A DNA stretch of 37,514 nucleotides from Actinomycetota bacterium (GTDB taxonomy: Bacteria; Actinomycetota; Actinomycetes; Streptosporangiales; Streptosporangiaceae), in assembly GCA_021324595.1 (NCBI GenBank), contig JAJPIV010000098.1:1-37514 (forward strand), read 5' to 3'. Below the pieces are notes generated by a model that did no database searches, was not told the DNA's origin, and saw only the letters and a list, made by a program, of their open reading frames with translations. This document shows positions 15,445-22,742 of the stretch, piece by piece (position 1 is the stretch's first letter; each line of letters opens with the position of its first letter). The position numbers and the translations under genes are program-made.

Positions 15445-16392
15445 CTAGGGGATCAGCGCGATCTTCCCGGCCACGTGGCCGCCCCTGATCTCCCGGTGCG
15501 CGGCAGCCGCCTCGGCCAGCGGGAACGTCCCGCTCACCACGACCCGCAGCGCCCCGCGGCCGGCCATCGCGGCCAGCTGCGGCCTGGCCTGCTCGCGCAG
15601 CCGCGTGCCAGGGTCGGCTCCCGGCCCGCTGCCCAGCGCCCGGATTCCCGCCGGGCCGGCCCGGCGGAACGCGGCGATCGTGGCGATCCGCCCCCGGTCC
15701 GGGACCAGCTCCAGGGAGACGTCGATCGCCTCGTCGGTCCCGACGAGGTCCAGCGCGGCGGTCACGCCGCCGGGCGCCGCGAGCCGCACCCGCTGGGCAA
15801 GCCCCGGGCCGTAGGCGACGGGCACCGCGCCGAGACCGCGCAGCAGATCGTGCCTGGCCGGGCTCGCGGTGGCGACCACCGAGGCGCCGCGGGCGGCGGC
15901 GAGCTGGACGGCCATCGTGCCCACTCCCCCGGCGCCGCCGTGGATCAGCACGGTGTCGCCCTGCCCGACCCCGGTCGCCGCGAGCGCGTGCCAGGCCGTC
16001 ACCCCGGCGAGCATGAGCGCCGCGGCCTGCGGCCAGTCCAGCGCCGCCGGCTTGGGGACGAGCGCCCCGGCGGGCACGACCAGCTCGGCGGCGTAGGCGC
16101 CGCGAGCGGGGTAGGCGATGACCTCATCCCCCGGCCGGACCGGCCCGGCAGGCCCGGTCGCTCCCGGCCCGGCGCGGAGCACCACCCCGGCCGCCTCGAA
16201 CCCGAGCCGCATCGGCAGCCTGGCCGGATCGGTGCCGTGGGCGCCGCTGTAGACCTTGTGGTCGATCGGGTTCACGCCCGCCGCCCGGACGCCGATCAGC
16301 GCCTCGCCCGGCCCGGGCTCGCCGGCGGGCAGGTCGGCCACGCGCAGCACCTCCGGCCCGCCGTACCCGGTCGCGATCACAGTCGCAGCCAT
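15445..16392 (-). CDS. Quinone oxidoreductase-like NADP-dependent dehydrogenase (zinc-free MDR)
   Basis: This 315-residue medium-chain reductase starts at ATG 16392 (MAATVIATGYGGPEVLRVAD). The N-terminal GroES-like domain has GVNPIDHKVYSG, the family signature of QOR/zeta-crystallin enzymes, with no zinc cysteines. The Rossmann motif is HGGAGGVGTMAVQLA at about residues 148-162. The product probably reduces quinones or enals with NADPH. It converges with the fmdB-like gene and is transcribed away from the small membrane protein. A longer frame to 16425 exists; the chosen start fits the family N-terminus. Confidence 0.9.
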   Translation of the reverse strand: MAATVIATGYGGPEVLRVADLPAGEPGPGEALIGVRAAGVNPIDHKVYSGAHGTDPARLPMRLGFEAAGVVLRAGPGATGPAGPVRPGDEVIAYPARGAYAAELVVPAGALVPKPAALDWPQAAALMLAGVTAWHALAATGVGQGDTVLIHGGAGGVGTMAVQLAAARGASVVATASPARHDLLRGLGAVPVAYGPGLAQRVRLAAPGGVTAALDLVGTDEAIDVSLELVPDRGRIATIAAFRRAGPAGIRALGSGPGADPGTRLREQARPQLAAMAGRGALRVVVSGTFPLAEAAAAHREIRGGHVAGKIALIP

Positions 16393-16466
16393 GCCAGACC
16401 GCAACCGCGGGCCGGCGCGGCGCATTCCCGGCCGGCTGCCCGCGCCCCCGGGTGGACAATGGCGGC

Positions 16467-16847
16467 ATGCGAATGGCCGACGCGGCGCTGATTCACCAGG
16501 TCCACCCGGCGAAGGTCGGCGCGGACGTCACCGCCGCGCTGGCCTCCACCGTCCTGCTCTGGCAGGGCCGCCCGGCGGGCGGGCTCGCCGTGCGGTGCGC
16601 CCTGCCGCTGGCCGGCTCGGCGGCCGTGCTCGGCCTGGCCGACCTCGACGCGCTGGCGCGCACCCGCCGGGGCCGGTACGTGCTCGCGCACATGCCGCCG
16701 TCGGCGCAGGCGCTCCGGCTGGCCGGCGACGCGCTGATGGCGCTCGGCGCGCACCGGCGCAGCCCCGCGCTGATGCTGGCCGGCGCGGCCGTGGTGGCCA
16801 CGGGATGGTCGCACGGCCTGTGGCCGGGCGCCCGGCGGCCGGGCTAG
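16467..16847 (+). CDS. Small conserved-type membrane protein
   Basis: The 126-residue protein has two or three hydrophobic stretches: GADVTAALASTVLLW, AVRCALPLAGSAAVLGL and ALMLAGAAVVATGWSHGLWP. The first residues (ALIHQVHPAKVGADVTAA) are polar with two His. The RRGRYVLAHMPPSAQALRLAGD loop lies between segments. Similar proteins of unknown function occur in other actinobacteria as I recall, but I cannot assign a role. ATG 16467 is preferred over GTG 16452. It ends 4 nt before the GTG of the alcohol dehydrogenase gene, so the two are probably one operon. Confidence 0.65.
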   Translation: MRMADAALIHQVHPAKVGADVTAALASTVLLWQGRPAGGLAVRCALPLAGSAAVLGLADLDALARTRRGRYVLAHMPPSAQALRLAGDALMALGAHRRSPALMLAGAAVVATGWSHGLWPGARRPG

Positions 16848-16851
16848 CGCC

Positions 16852-17961
16852 GTGGCGGGCGGGCTGGTGCGCGCGGTCGTCGTCCGCGAGGCGGGCGCCG
16901 GGCCCGAGATCGCCGGCGTGCTCCCGGCCGAGGCCGGCCGCCGCGGCGTGCGGGTGCAGATAGCGGCCGCCGGGGTCTGCCACTCCGACCTGTCGATGAC
17001 CGACGGCACGCTCCGGGCGCCGTACCCCCTCGTGCTCGGCCACGAGGCATCCGGCACGGTGATCGACGCCGGCCCGGAGGTCACCCGCGTGGCGCCCGGT
17101 GACCACGTGGTGCTGAACTGGGCGCCGGCCTGCCGGGCGTGCTGGTTCTGCCTGCACGGCGAGCCGTGGCTATGCCGGGCCACCGAGGGGGTCACGGCCC
17201 GGCCGGCTGGCCGGCTGGCCGACGGCACGCCGGTCCACGCCTGCCTGGGGGTCGGCGCGTTCGCGGAGGAGATCGTGGTCCCCGAGCGGGCCGTGGTGCC
17301 GCTGCCCGGCGGGATCGCGCCCGACGTGGCGGCCCTGCTCGGGTGCGCGGTGCTCACCGGGGTGGGCGCCGCCTGGCGCACCGCGGGCGTCCGGGCCGGT
17401 GAGTCGGTGGTCGTCATCGGGCTCGGCGGGGTTGGCCTGTCCGCGGTCGCCGGCGCCGCGCTCGCGGGCGCCGGCCCCGTCATCGCCGTCGACTCGGCCA
17501 CCGGCAAGGAGCCGCTGGCCAGGGCGATGGGCGCCACCTGCTTCCTGGCCGCGGGCGAGGACCTGCCCGCCCGGGTCCGGGCGCTGACCGGCGGGCGGGG
17601 CGCGGACCACGCGCTTGAGTGCGTGGGCACGGCCGCCACCATCCGCGCGGCATGGCGCTGCCTCCGCCGGGGCGGGCGGTGCACGATCGTCGGGGTCGGC
17701 GGCGCCGACCAGCAGGTGAGCTTCGCTGCGATCGAGCTCTTCCACTTCGCCCGCACGCTCACCGCCTCGGTCTACGGCTCCAGTGACCCCGACCGCGACC
17801 TGCCGGCGCTGGCCGAGCACGTGCGCTCCGGCCGGCTGGACCTGCGGCCCCTGGTCTCCCACCGGATCGGCCTCGGCGAGGTCGGCGAGGCGTTCGCGCG
17901 GATGCGCTCGGGCACCGGGGCGCGCTCGCTGATCGTGCTCGGCGAGAGCCCGGCCGGCTAG
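16852..17961 (+). CDS. Zinc-dependent alcohol dehydrogenase (class III/mycothiol-type MDR)
   Basis: This 369-residue enzyme has the full zinc MDR set. The catalytic zinc ligands are Cys43 in GVCHSDLS, His64-Glu65 in GHEASG, and Cys165. The structural zinc lobe is Cys94, Cys97, Cys100 and Cys108. The nucleotide motif is GLGGVGLSAVAGA (190-202) with an acidic residue after VIAV (VIAVDSATG), which favours NAD. Layout and length fit the group of NDMA-dependent and S-(hydroxymethyl)mycothiol/glutathione dehydrogenases; the substrate is open. GTG 16852 directly follows the membrane protein gene. The stop is shared with the convergent amidohydrolase gene: both end in the palindrome CTAG at 17958-17961. 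Confidence 0.92.
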   Translation: MAGGLVRAVVVREAGAGPEIAGVLPAEAGRRGVRVQIAAAGVCHSDLSMTDGTLRAPYPLVLGHEASGTVIDAGPEVTRVAPGDHVVLNWAPACRACWFCLHGEPWLCRATEGVTARPAGRLADGTPVHACLGVGAFAEEIVVPERAVVPLPGGIAPDVAALLGCAVLTGVGAAWRTAGVRAGESVVVIGLGGVGLSAVAGAALAGAGPVIAVDSATGKEPLARAMGATCFLAAGEDLPARVRALTGGRGADHALECVGTAATIRAAWRCLRRGGRCTIVGVGGADQQVSFAAIELFHFARTLTASVYGSSDPDRDLPALAEHVRSGRLDLRPLVSHRIGLGEVGEAFARMRSGTGARSLIVLGESPAG

Positions 17962-18872
17962 CCCGGCGGGGCGATCCGGTAGACCCGCCGTGCCGTGCCG
18001 GCGAGCACCTCGGCGCGCTCGGGCGGGCTGAGCCCGGCGGTCAGCTCGAGGGCGGCCGCGACCACGTCGGCGTACCGGGACGTGAGCGTGCAGACCGGCC
18101 AGTCCGAGCCGAACATCAGCCGGCCCGGGCCGAACGCGCCGAGCGCCGTCTCGTACCAGGGAACCAGGTGCGCCACGCCCGGCGCACCGCCCGGGGCGGG
18201 CGCCCCGAGGATGCCGGACAGCTTGCACGCGGTGTTCGGCAGCGCGGCCAGCGCCCGCAGGCCGGCCGCCCACGCCGGATCGGGCCAGGACCCGGCATCG
18301 GGATTGCCCAGGTGGTCGAGGATGAACGTGACCTGCGGGCAGGCCGCGGCGGCCCGGGCGCAGGCCGGCAGCAGGCCGGGCGTGAGCACGAGGTCGAAGC
18401 TGAGCCCCGCGGCCCCCGCCGCGGCCAGCCCCGCCTGCACCTCCTCGCGCAGCAGCCAGCCGGGATCGGGCTCGGTGAGCAGCGGGTGGCGCAGGCCGCG
18501 CAGGTACTCCCCGCCCGGGGCGGCCCGGAGGGCGGCGATCTCGGCCGCCGCCGCCGGGGACGAGAGGTCCGCCCAGCCCACCACCGCGCCGACGAGGTCG
18601 CTGGCTGCGGCGAGGGCGAGCAGCGCGGGCGTCTCCGCCTGGCCGGTGACCGTCTGGATCACCACCGTGCCGGCGACCCCGGCCGCCCGGGCCTGCGGGC
18701 GCAGCTCGGCCTCGGTGAAGTCGCGCAGCAGCGGCTCATGGCCGGGCAGGCGCAGCCATGGCTGGTCGAAGGCGCCGAGTGCCCAGACGTGGTGGTGGGC
18801 GTCGATCAGCCCGGCGGCGGGCGGGAAGCCGGGTGCGGGCGCCGGCCCCGCAGCTCGCGCCCGCGCGGCCAC
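17958..18872 (-). CDS. Amidohydrolase 2 family (L-fuconolactonase / lactone hydrolase-like)
   Basis: This 304-residue TIM-barrel metal hydrolase has the N-terminal metal motif LIDAHHHVW (His26, His28), the GVAGTVVIQ and LRGLRHPLL strands, FILDHLGNPD with the barrel-strand His, and GSDWPVC with the catalytic Asp near residue 255. This pattern fits lactonases of sugar-acid routes (L-fucono- or L-rhamnono-lactone). The first 18 residues are Ala/Pro-rich and probably disordered. GTG 18872 lies 10 nt after the stop of a small ORF on the same strand, suggesting coupled expression. It converges with the alcohol dehydrogenase gene with a 4-nt overlap. Confidence 0.88.
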   Translation of the reverse strand: MAARARAAGPAPAPGFPPAAGLIDAHHHVWALGAFDQPWLRLPGHEPLLRDFTEAELRPQARAAGVAGTVVIQTVTGQAETPALLALAAASDLVGAVVGWADLSSPAAAAEIAALRAAPGGEYLRGLRHPLLTEPDPGWLLREEVQAGLAAAGAAGLSFDLVLTPGLLPACARAAAACPQVTFILDHLGNPDAGSWPDPAWAAGLRALAALPNTACKLSGILGAPAPGGAPGVAHLVPWYETALGAFGPGRLMFGSDWPVCTLTSRYADVVAAALELTAGLSPPERAEVLAGTARRVYRIAPPG

Positions 18873-18882
18873 CGGATGCCCG

Positions 18883-19110
18883 TCAGGTCACGAAGACGCG
18901 CGGGTGGCCCCGGGCGCTGATGTCGCGGACCGGCCCGAAGGTCCCGGACAACAGCGCCGACGACGGGCACAGCGCGCCCCCTGCGGCCCTGGCGAAGCGC
19001 TGCCTGGCGAACGTGATCACCGCGGGCGAGCCCGGCGCGCGCCCTGACACGCGGCCGGCCCTGTAGGCGGGTTCCTGGTGACCGTTGCCCGCACCACCGC
19101 GGACGCGCAT
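18883..19110 (-). CDS. Small ORF (75 aa) with near-perfect Shine-Dalgarno, unknown
   Basis: From ATG 19110 the frame gives 75 residues beginning MRVRGGAGNGHQEPAYRAG and ending GTFGPVRDISARGHPRVFVT. The start is preceded by GGAGGTGATGAG, almost the full complement of the 16S rRNA tail, and third codon positions are strongly G/C after the first dozen codons. The stop is 10 nt before the amidohydrolase GTG. One Cys, many Arg, no membrane segment. The first third overlaps the 90-aa ORF in another frame. No family is recognised. It could be a coupling or leader gene for the amidohydrolase, or the second half of a frameshifted gene. Confidence 0.4.
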   Translation of the reverse strand: MRVRGGAGNGHQEPAYRAGRVSGRAPGSPAVITFARQRFARAAGGALCPSSALLSGTFGPVRDISARGHPRVFVT

Positions 19111-19289
19111 CTCATCACCTCCGGGCCGAGGCTGAACGTGGCGGCCGAGCGCCGCGCCAGCCCGGCGCGGATGATCGCCCCCGGCCGGACCGCCGGGCCG
19201 CCGGCGCGCCTGACCGTGATCACGCGGACGCTGGCCGCCTCGGCCGCGGCGGCCACAGGGGCGGCGAGCCGATGGGCGGCCTTGCGCAT
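19017..19289 (-). CDS. Small ORF (90 aa), Arg/Ala-rich, unknown
   Basis: ATG 19289 has AAGGAG 7 nt upstream. The protein begins MRKAAHRLAAPVAAAAEAAS and continues with VRVITVRRAGG and AATFSLGPEVMR. G/C at third positions is very high for the first 60 codons, then falls where the 75-aa ORF takes over in another frame. The N-terminus looks like a damaged signal peptide: basic, then Ala-rich, but with an acidic residue in the core. Either this is a real small gene overlapping the next one, or the two together are one gene of about 135 residues with a frameshift near 19080-19110. No function is proposed. Confidence 0.35.
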   Translation of the reverse strand: MRKAAHRLAAPVAAAAEAASVRVITVRRAGGPAVRPGAIIRAGLARRSAATFSLGPEVMRCASAVVRATVTRNPPTGPAACQGARRARPR

Positions 19290-19515
19290 CGGGTGACTCC
19301 TTGTCGGCGTGGTGACCGCGCGCGGGGATTGCCGTTCGTTCCCCAGAGTGCCATACAGGCGGCGGCTGGCCCCGCAGTTCCCCGGACGGCGGCTCAGGCG
19401 GCACAGGTGCGTCACCGGCTCGGCGGGCGCGCCGGATGGCCTGCCGTGGTCCCGCCCCTGCCCGGTCCCCGGGCGCCTGCTCGGCCGCGGGCGGGCGCGG
19501 CCTGCGGCCGGCGGA

Positions 19516-19583
19516 CGTGCCCTCCTTGCCCGTGCCGGATAGGTTGTATCCGGCACGGGCAAGGAGGGCACGGGCAAGGAGGG
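19516..19583 (+). repeat. Perfect 26-bp hairpin with duplicated ribosome-binding block before ccdA
   Basis: Arms 19516-19541 and 19547-19572 are perfect reverse complements over 26 bp with a 5-nt loop (GGTTG). Overlapping the 3' arm is a tandem direct repeat: CACGGGCAAGGAGGG at 19554-19568 and again at 19569-19583. Each copy carries AAGGAGG. Copy 1 is buried in the stem; copy 2 is free and lies 8 nt before the ccdA ATG. The 5' arm segment 19520-19534 is complementary to both copies, so alternative pairing with copy 2 would hide the ribosome-binding site. As DNA it could also act as a terminator for upstream transcripts. Confidence 0.8.
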
Positions 19584-19591
19584 AGGACGGC

Positions 19592-20473
19592 ATGGGCGGC
19601 GGAGTGACGCAGATCGTGTCGGCCGGGCCGCTGCTCCTGGCGATCCCGGTCGCGGCCGCCGCCGGGGCGGTCACCTTCCTGTCCCCCTGCGTGCTCCCGC
19701 TGGTGCCCGGCTACCTGTCGTACCTCACCGGGATGTCCGGCAGCGCCGCGGCCGCCGCGGGCGTCCCCGCCGGCCAGGCGTCCGGCCAGGCCCGCGAGCG
19801 CGGCGCGGCCGCGGCCGGCGGGCGGCGGGCGGGAGCCGCCACAGCCGTCGCGACCTGGGCCCGCCCGGCGGCCCGGCGCCCGAGCCGGTCCCGGGCGGTC
19901 GCCGGCACGGCCCTGTTCGTCCTGGGGTTCTCGGCGCTGTTCGCCACCTACGGCGTGGCGTTCGGCGCGGTCGGATCCGTGCTCCGCGACCACGAGCAGG
20001 GCCTGTCGCGCGTCCTCGGGGCCGTGCTGATCCTGCTCGGCCTGCTGTTCGCCGGCGCCTTCGACAGGTTCGCGTTCACCGGGCGGATCGTCAAGCCGTC
20101 ATTCCGCCCGCGGGCAGGGCTGGCCAGCGCGCCGCTGCTCGGCGTGCTCTTCGGCCTGGGCTGGAGCCCGTGCATCGGCCCGACCCTCTCGGCGGTGCTC
20201 ACCCTCGGGCTGTCCACCGGGACCGCGGCCCGCGGCGCCCTGCTCGCGTTCGTCTACGGGCTGGGCATCGGCATCCCGTTCCTGGTCGTGGCGTTCGCGG
20301 TCGACCGGGGGGTGGCGATGTTCGCGTTCGCGCGGCGGCATGCCCGGGTGATCACGAGGATCGGCGGGCTGCTGCTGATCGCCGTCGGCCTGCTCGAGGT
20401 GACCGGCGAGTGGGGCCGCGCCATGGCATGGTTGCAGACCCACTGGGTCAGCGGGTACACCCCGCCCATCTGA
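19592..20473 (+). CDS. ccdA: CcdA/DsbD-type thiol-disulfide membrane transporter
   Basis: The 293-residue membrane protein moves reducing power from cytoplasmic thioredoxin across the membrane, usually for cytochrome c maturation. The two active-site cysteines are visible: Cys33 in TFLSPCVLPLVPGYLSYLTG and Cys194 in LGWSPCIGPTLSAVL. Six membrane segments fit the hydrophobic stretches. Between the first and second halves, at about residues 50-107, there is an unusually long Ala/Gly/Arg-rich low-complexity loop. CcdA proteins commonly have about 220-240 residues, so this insert explains the extra length. ATG 19592 follows AAGGAGGGAGG. Genes for ResB/ResC or a thioredoxin-like partner are not seen next to it. 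Confidence 0.9.
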   Translation: MGGGVTQIVSAGPLLLAIPVAAAAGAVTFLSPCVLPLVPGYLSYLTGMSGSAAAAAGVPAGQASGQARERGAAAAGGRRAGAATAVATWARPAARRPSRSRAVAGTALFVLGFSALFATYGVAFGAVGSVLRDHEQGLSRVLGAVLILLGLLFAGAFDRFAFTGRIVKPSFRPRAGLASAPLLGVLFGLGWSPCIGPTLSAVLTLGLSTGTAARGALLAFVYGLGIGIPFLVVAFAVDRGVAMFAFARRHARVITRIGGLLLIAVGLLEVTGEWGRAMAWLQTHWVSGYTPPI

Positions 20474-20525
20474 GCGGCTGCTCCTACCCGCCGGCCCCAC
20501 TGGCCCGCCCGGGCCGCGCGGCGGG

Positions 20526-20732
20526 TCACGGGGGCAGCTGGACGGCCTGGAGTGCCTGGCCACGTCCCGGCCGATGACCCTGCAGCCGCGAGAACCTGCC
20601 CTGGCCGTCCTCGACCGGGATCGCGTAGGCCCAGGTGTGATGGCCGAACGGCTGCCCGTGCGAGGTGCGGGCCAGGATCTGCCCGTCGGGCGCCCAGCCG
20701 AGGATCGTCGGGTGGCGCAGGTAGCCGGGCAC
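20526..20732 (-). CDS. Small hypothetical protein (68 aa), probably leaderless
   Basis: From GTG 20732 the frame reads MPGYLRHPTILGWAPDGQIL, then GHHTWAYAIPVEDGQGRFSR. Composition is balanced and protein-like (Trp, Tyr, Ile, His present), unlike most shadow frames here. TAGGAT, a perfect actinobacterial -10, lies on the minus strand 6 nt before the GTG (20739-20744), which supports a leaderless start. It is antisense to the upstream region of the globin gene and convergent with ccdA. No family recognised. Confidence 0.5.
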   Translation of the reverse strand: MPGYLRHPTILGWAPDGQILARTSHGQPFGHHTWAYAIPVEDGQGRFSRLQGHRPGRGQALQAVQLPP

Positions 20733-20839
20733 GGGCTCATCCTAGGGCGCGCCGGGCGCAGCCTGCCGGGCGCGGCGCCGGCGAGGGCTTGCCGCGAACC
20801 GGTGGAGGCGCACTGGACGTTGCTGCGAGACTGCACCCT

Positions 20840-22057
20840 GTGGCGCGATTCGCCGGGACGGAGACTTCTGCGCGGCTCTCGGCCGCCCGGCCCGCCGAGC
20901 CCGCGGCGGCCGACTTCGACCGCGCCCTGGTGTCCGGGGCGCTCAACCGCGCGCTCGCCGACCCGCAGGCGGTGGAGCGGTTCTTCGCGCTGCTGTTCGC
21001 GCGCCACCCCCAGCTACGGGCGCTGTTCCCGCTCGCGATGACGCGGACCAGGCAGGCGGTCCGCGACGGGCTCGCCCAGCTCTTCGGCGACCTGCCGGAG
21101 GCCGGGCGCGCGGAGGAGCTGCTCGCGCAGGTGGCCAGGGATCACCGCAGGCTCGGCGTCCGTGACCGGCACTACCGGCCGTTCTTCGAGGCGCTCGGGG
21201 CCAGCGCGCGGGAGGCGCTCGGGCCCGCGTGGACCGCCGAGCTCGACGCGGCCTGGCTGGCGGCCACGGACTGGTTCGTCTCGGTGCTGGCCGCCGCTGC
21301 GGCGCGCGATGCGGCGGAGCGCCCCGCCTGGTGGCTGGGCGAGGTGGTGCGGCACGACCGCCGGTCCGACACGGTGGCCGTGCTCACCATCCGGCCGGAT
21401 GCGCCGCTGCGGTACCTGCCCGGCCAGCACGTGTCGGTGCAGGTGCCGCAGTGGCCCCGCGTCTGGCGCGAGTACTCCATCGCCAACGCGCCGCGCGAGA
21501 GCGGGCTGGTCGACCTGCATGTCCGGGCCGTTCCCGGCGGGCTGGTCAGCACGTTCCTGGTCCGGTACTGCGGCCCCGGCGACGTCGTCGTGCTCGGTCC
21601 CCCCCGGGGCGCGATGACCGCGCCGCTCGCCGGCGGCCGGGACCTGGTGTGCGTGGCGGGCGGCACCGGGCTGGCACCGGTCAAGGCGATCACCGAGGCC
21701 GTGGTCGCTGCGGCAGGAACGGGCAGGCGGCGGGCGATCACCCTCTACCTCGGCGCGCGCGACGACGCGGACCTGTACGACATGCGCGAGCTGGAGACGC
21801 TCGCCCTCGGCTACCCCCCGCTCACCCTCGTGACCGTGACCGGCCAGGCGACGCCGGGCCGGGGCGCGGACGGGCGGGCCAGCGGGCTGATCAGGGCCGT
21901 CGCCGCGCACCCGTCGTTCCGCGACACGGACGTCTACGTCAGCGGCCCGGCAGGCCTGGTGAGCGCCGTCATCCGGGCGCTGGCAGCCCGGGTGCCGTCC
22001 CATCGGGTGCTCCACGACCCGCTCCCGCTGCTGAGGGCGGCCAGCGAGGGAGCGTAG
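20840..22057 (+). CDS. Globin-reductase (flavohemoglobin-like)
   Basis: The 405-residue protein has an N-terminal globin (about 20-150) and a C-terminal FAD/NAD reductase. The proximal heme ligand is His102 in QVARDHRRLGV, followed by HY at the position of Hmp Tyr95. The FAD motif is REYSIANAP (Arg210, Tyr212, Ser213) and the nicotinamide site starts at CVAGGTGLAP (about 270-279). Two departures from E. coli Hmp appear by eye alignment: the distal Tyr29 is replaced by Phe (RFFALLF), and the C-terminal aromatic residue is absent. NO dioxygenase activity is therefore less sure; the type II flavohemoglobins of mycobacteria also differ at such sites. GTG 20840 was chosen from the family start; no ribosome-binding site is visible. 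Confidence 0.85.
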   Translation: MARFAGTETSARLSAARPAEPAAADFDRALVSGALNRALADPQAVERFFALLFARHPQLRALFPLAMTRTRQAVRDGLAQLFGDLPEAGRAEELLAQVARDHRRLGVRDRHYRPFFEALGASAREALGPAWTAELDAAWLAATDWFVSVLAAAAARDAAERPAWWLGEVVRHDRRSDTVAVLTIRPDAPLRYLPGQHVSVQVPQWPRVWREYSIANAPRESGLVDLHVRAVPGGLVSTFLVRYCGPGDVVVLGPPRGAMTAPLAGGRDLVCVAGGTGLAPVKAITEAVVAAAGTGRRRAITLYLGARDDADLYDMRELETLALGYPPLTLVTVTGQATPGRGADGRASGLIRAVAAHPSFRDTDVYVSGPAGLVSAVIRALAARVPSHRVLHDPLPLLRAASEGA

Positions 22058-22100
22058 CCGGGCCCCTGGCGCCCAGGCGAGGCGCGACGCACGTAACAAC

Positions 22101-22159
22101 TGTGAGTAGTTTCTCGTATTCATTTTGTGAGTACACGACGGGGTGGCCGGGCCTAGGAT
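22101..22159 (+). promoter_or_regulatory. Promoter region of the secreted-protein gene at 22200
   Basis: An AT-rich island contains two copies of TGTGAGTA at 22101-22108 and 22126-22133 (25-bp period), followed by TAGGAT at 22154-22159, a perfect -10. Transcription would begin near 22166 and leave a 5' leader of about 35 nt with AAGGAGG. The -35 is unclear: TTGTGA at 22125 is 23 nt from the -10. The direct repeats could be activator sites. Confidence 0.45.
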
Positions 22160-22199
22160 CGCCAGCGTCACCGCTTCCGTCTCGAAGGAGGACGTGATC

Positions 22200-22742
22200 A
22201 TGCGCTGGAACCGGGTCCTCGCGGCCGGCCTGGCACTGGGCGCCGCCGCGGCGGCCGGCCTATCCACGGTGGCCGTCGCCGCGCCGGGGGGGCAGGACGG
22301 GCTCGGCCTGTTCCGGAGCTGGCGGGCGGCCCAGTCGGCGGCGGGCTTCCGGCTGCTGCGGCCGGCCGCCACCTTCGGCCTGGCGCGCAACGGCCGGATC
22401 GCCGTGATCAGGTGCGGGGTGCCGGGCCAGGGCGCCAAGCGGGTGGTGATCGCCAACTACGGGCTGACGCCCAGGGTCAACCTGCGCTTCACGCAGGACG
22501 ACTACGGCCGGCCGTGCCTGAGGGCAGGGCGGGTCGCGATCCTCGGCCACTACACGGTCCACCGCGCCCGGGCCACGCTGAGCGGCGTCTGCGGCCGCCC
22601 GGGCCTGCCCCGCTGCGGGCGCAGGAACGTCGTCCTGCTGCTCGCCTGGCGCCGGCGCGGCATCTATTACGTGGCGTCGTCGTTCGGCGAGCCGCGGGCG
22701 GCCCTGATCGCGTTCGCCCGCCGCACCATCGCCGTCGGCTAG
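22200..22742 (+). CDS. Secreted protein of unknown function
   Basis: The 180-residue protein starts at ATG 22200 with AAGGAGGAC upstream. MRWNRVLAAGLALGAAAAAGLSTVAVAA is a clear Sec signal peptide with a likely cut after AVA near residue 27. The mature part has four cysteines: IRCGVPG, RPCLRAG, SGVCGRPG and PRCGRRN. It also has several Arg-rich beta-like stretches (KRVVIANYGLTPRVNLRF, VVLLLAWRRRGIYYVASSF). Two disulfides are probable. No known family is recognised. It converges with trpE(G), and both stop codons are read from the same CTAG at 22739-22742. Confidence 0.75.
   Translation: MRWNRVLAAGLALGAAAAAGLSTVAVAAPGGQDGLGLFRSWRAAQSAAGFRLLRPAATFGLARNGRIAVIRCGVPGQGAKRVVIANYGLTPRVNLRFTQDDYGRPCLRAGRVAILGHYTVHRARATLSGVCGRPGLPRCGRRNVVLLLAWRRRGIYYVASSFGEPRAALIAFARRTIAVG

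Noticed and set aside
19436-19591. Longer N-terminus for CcdA reading through the hairpin
   Set aside because: The hairpin and repeat would be translated, the sequence is low in protein character, and ATG 19592 has a strong ribosome-binding site.
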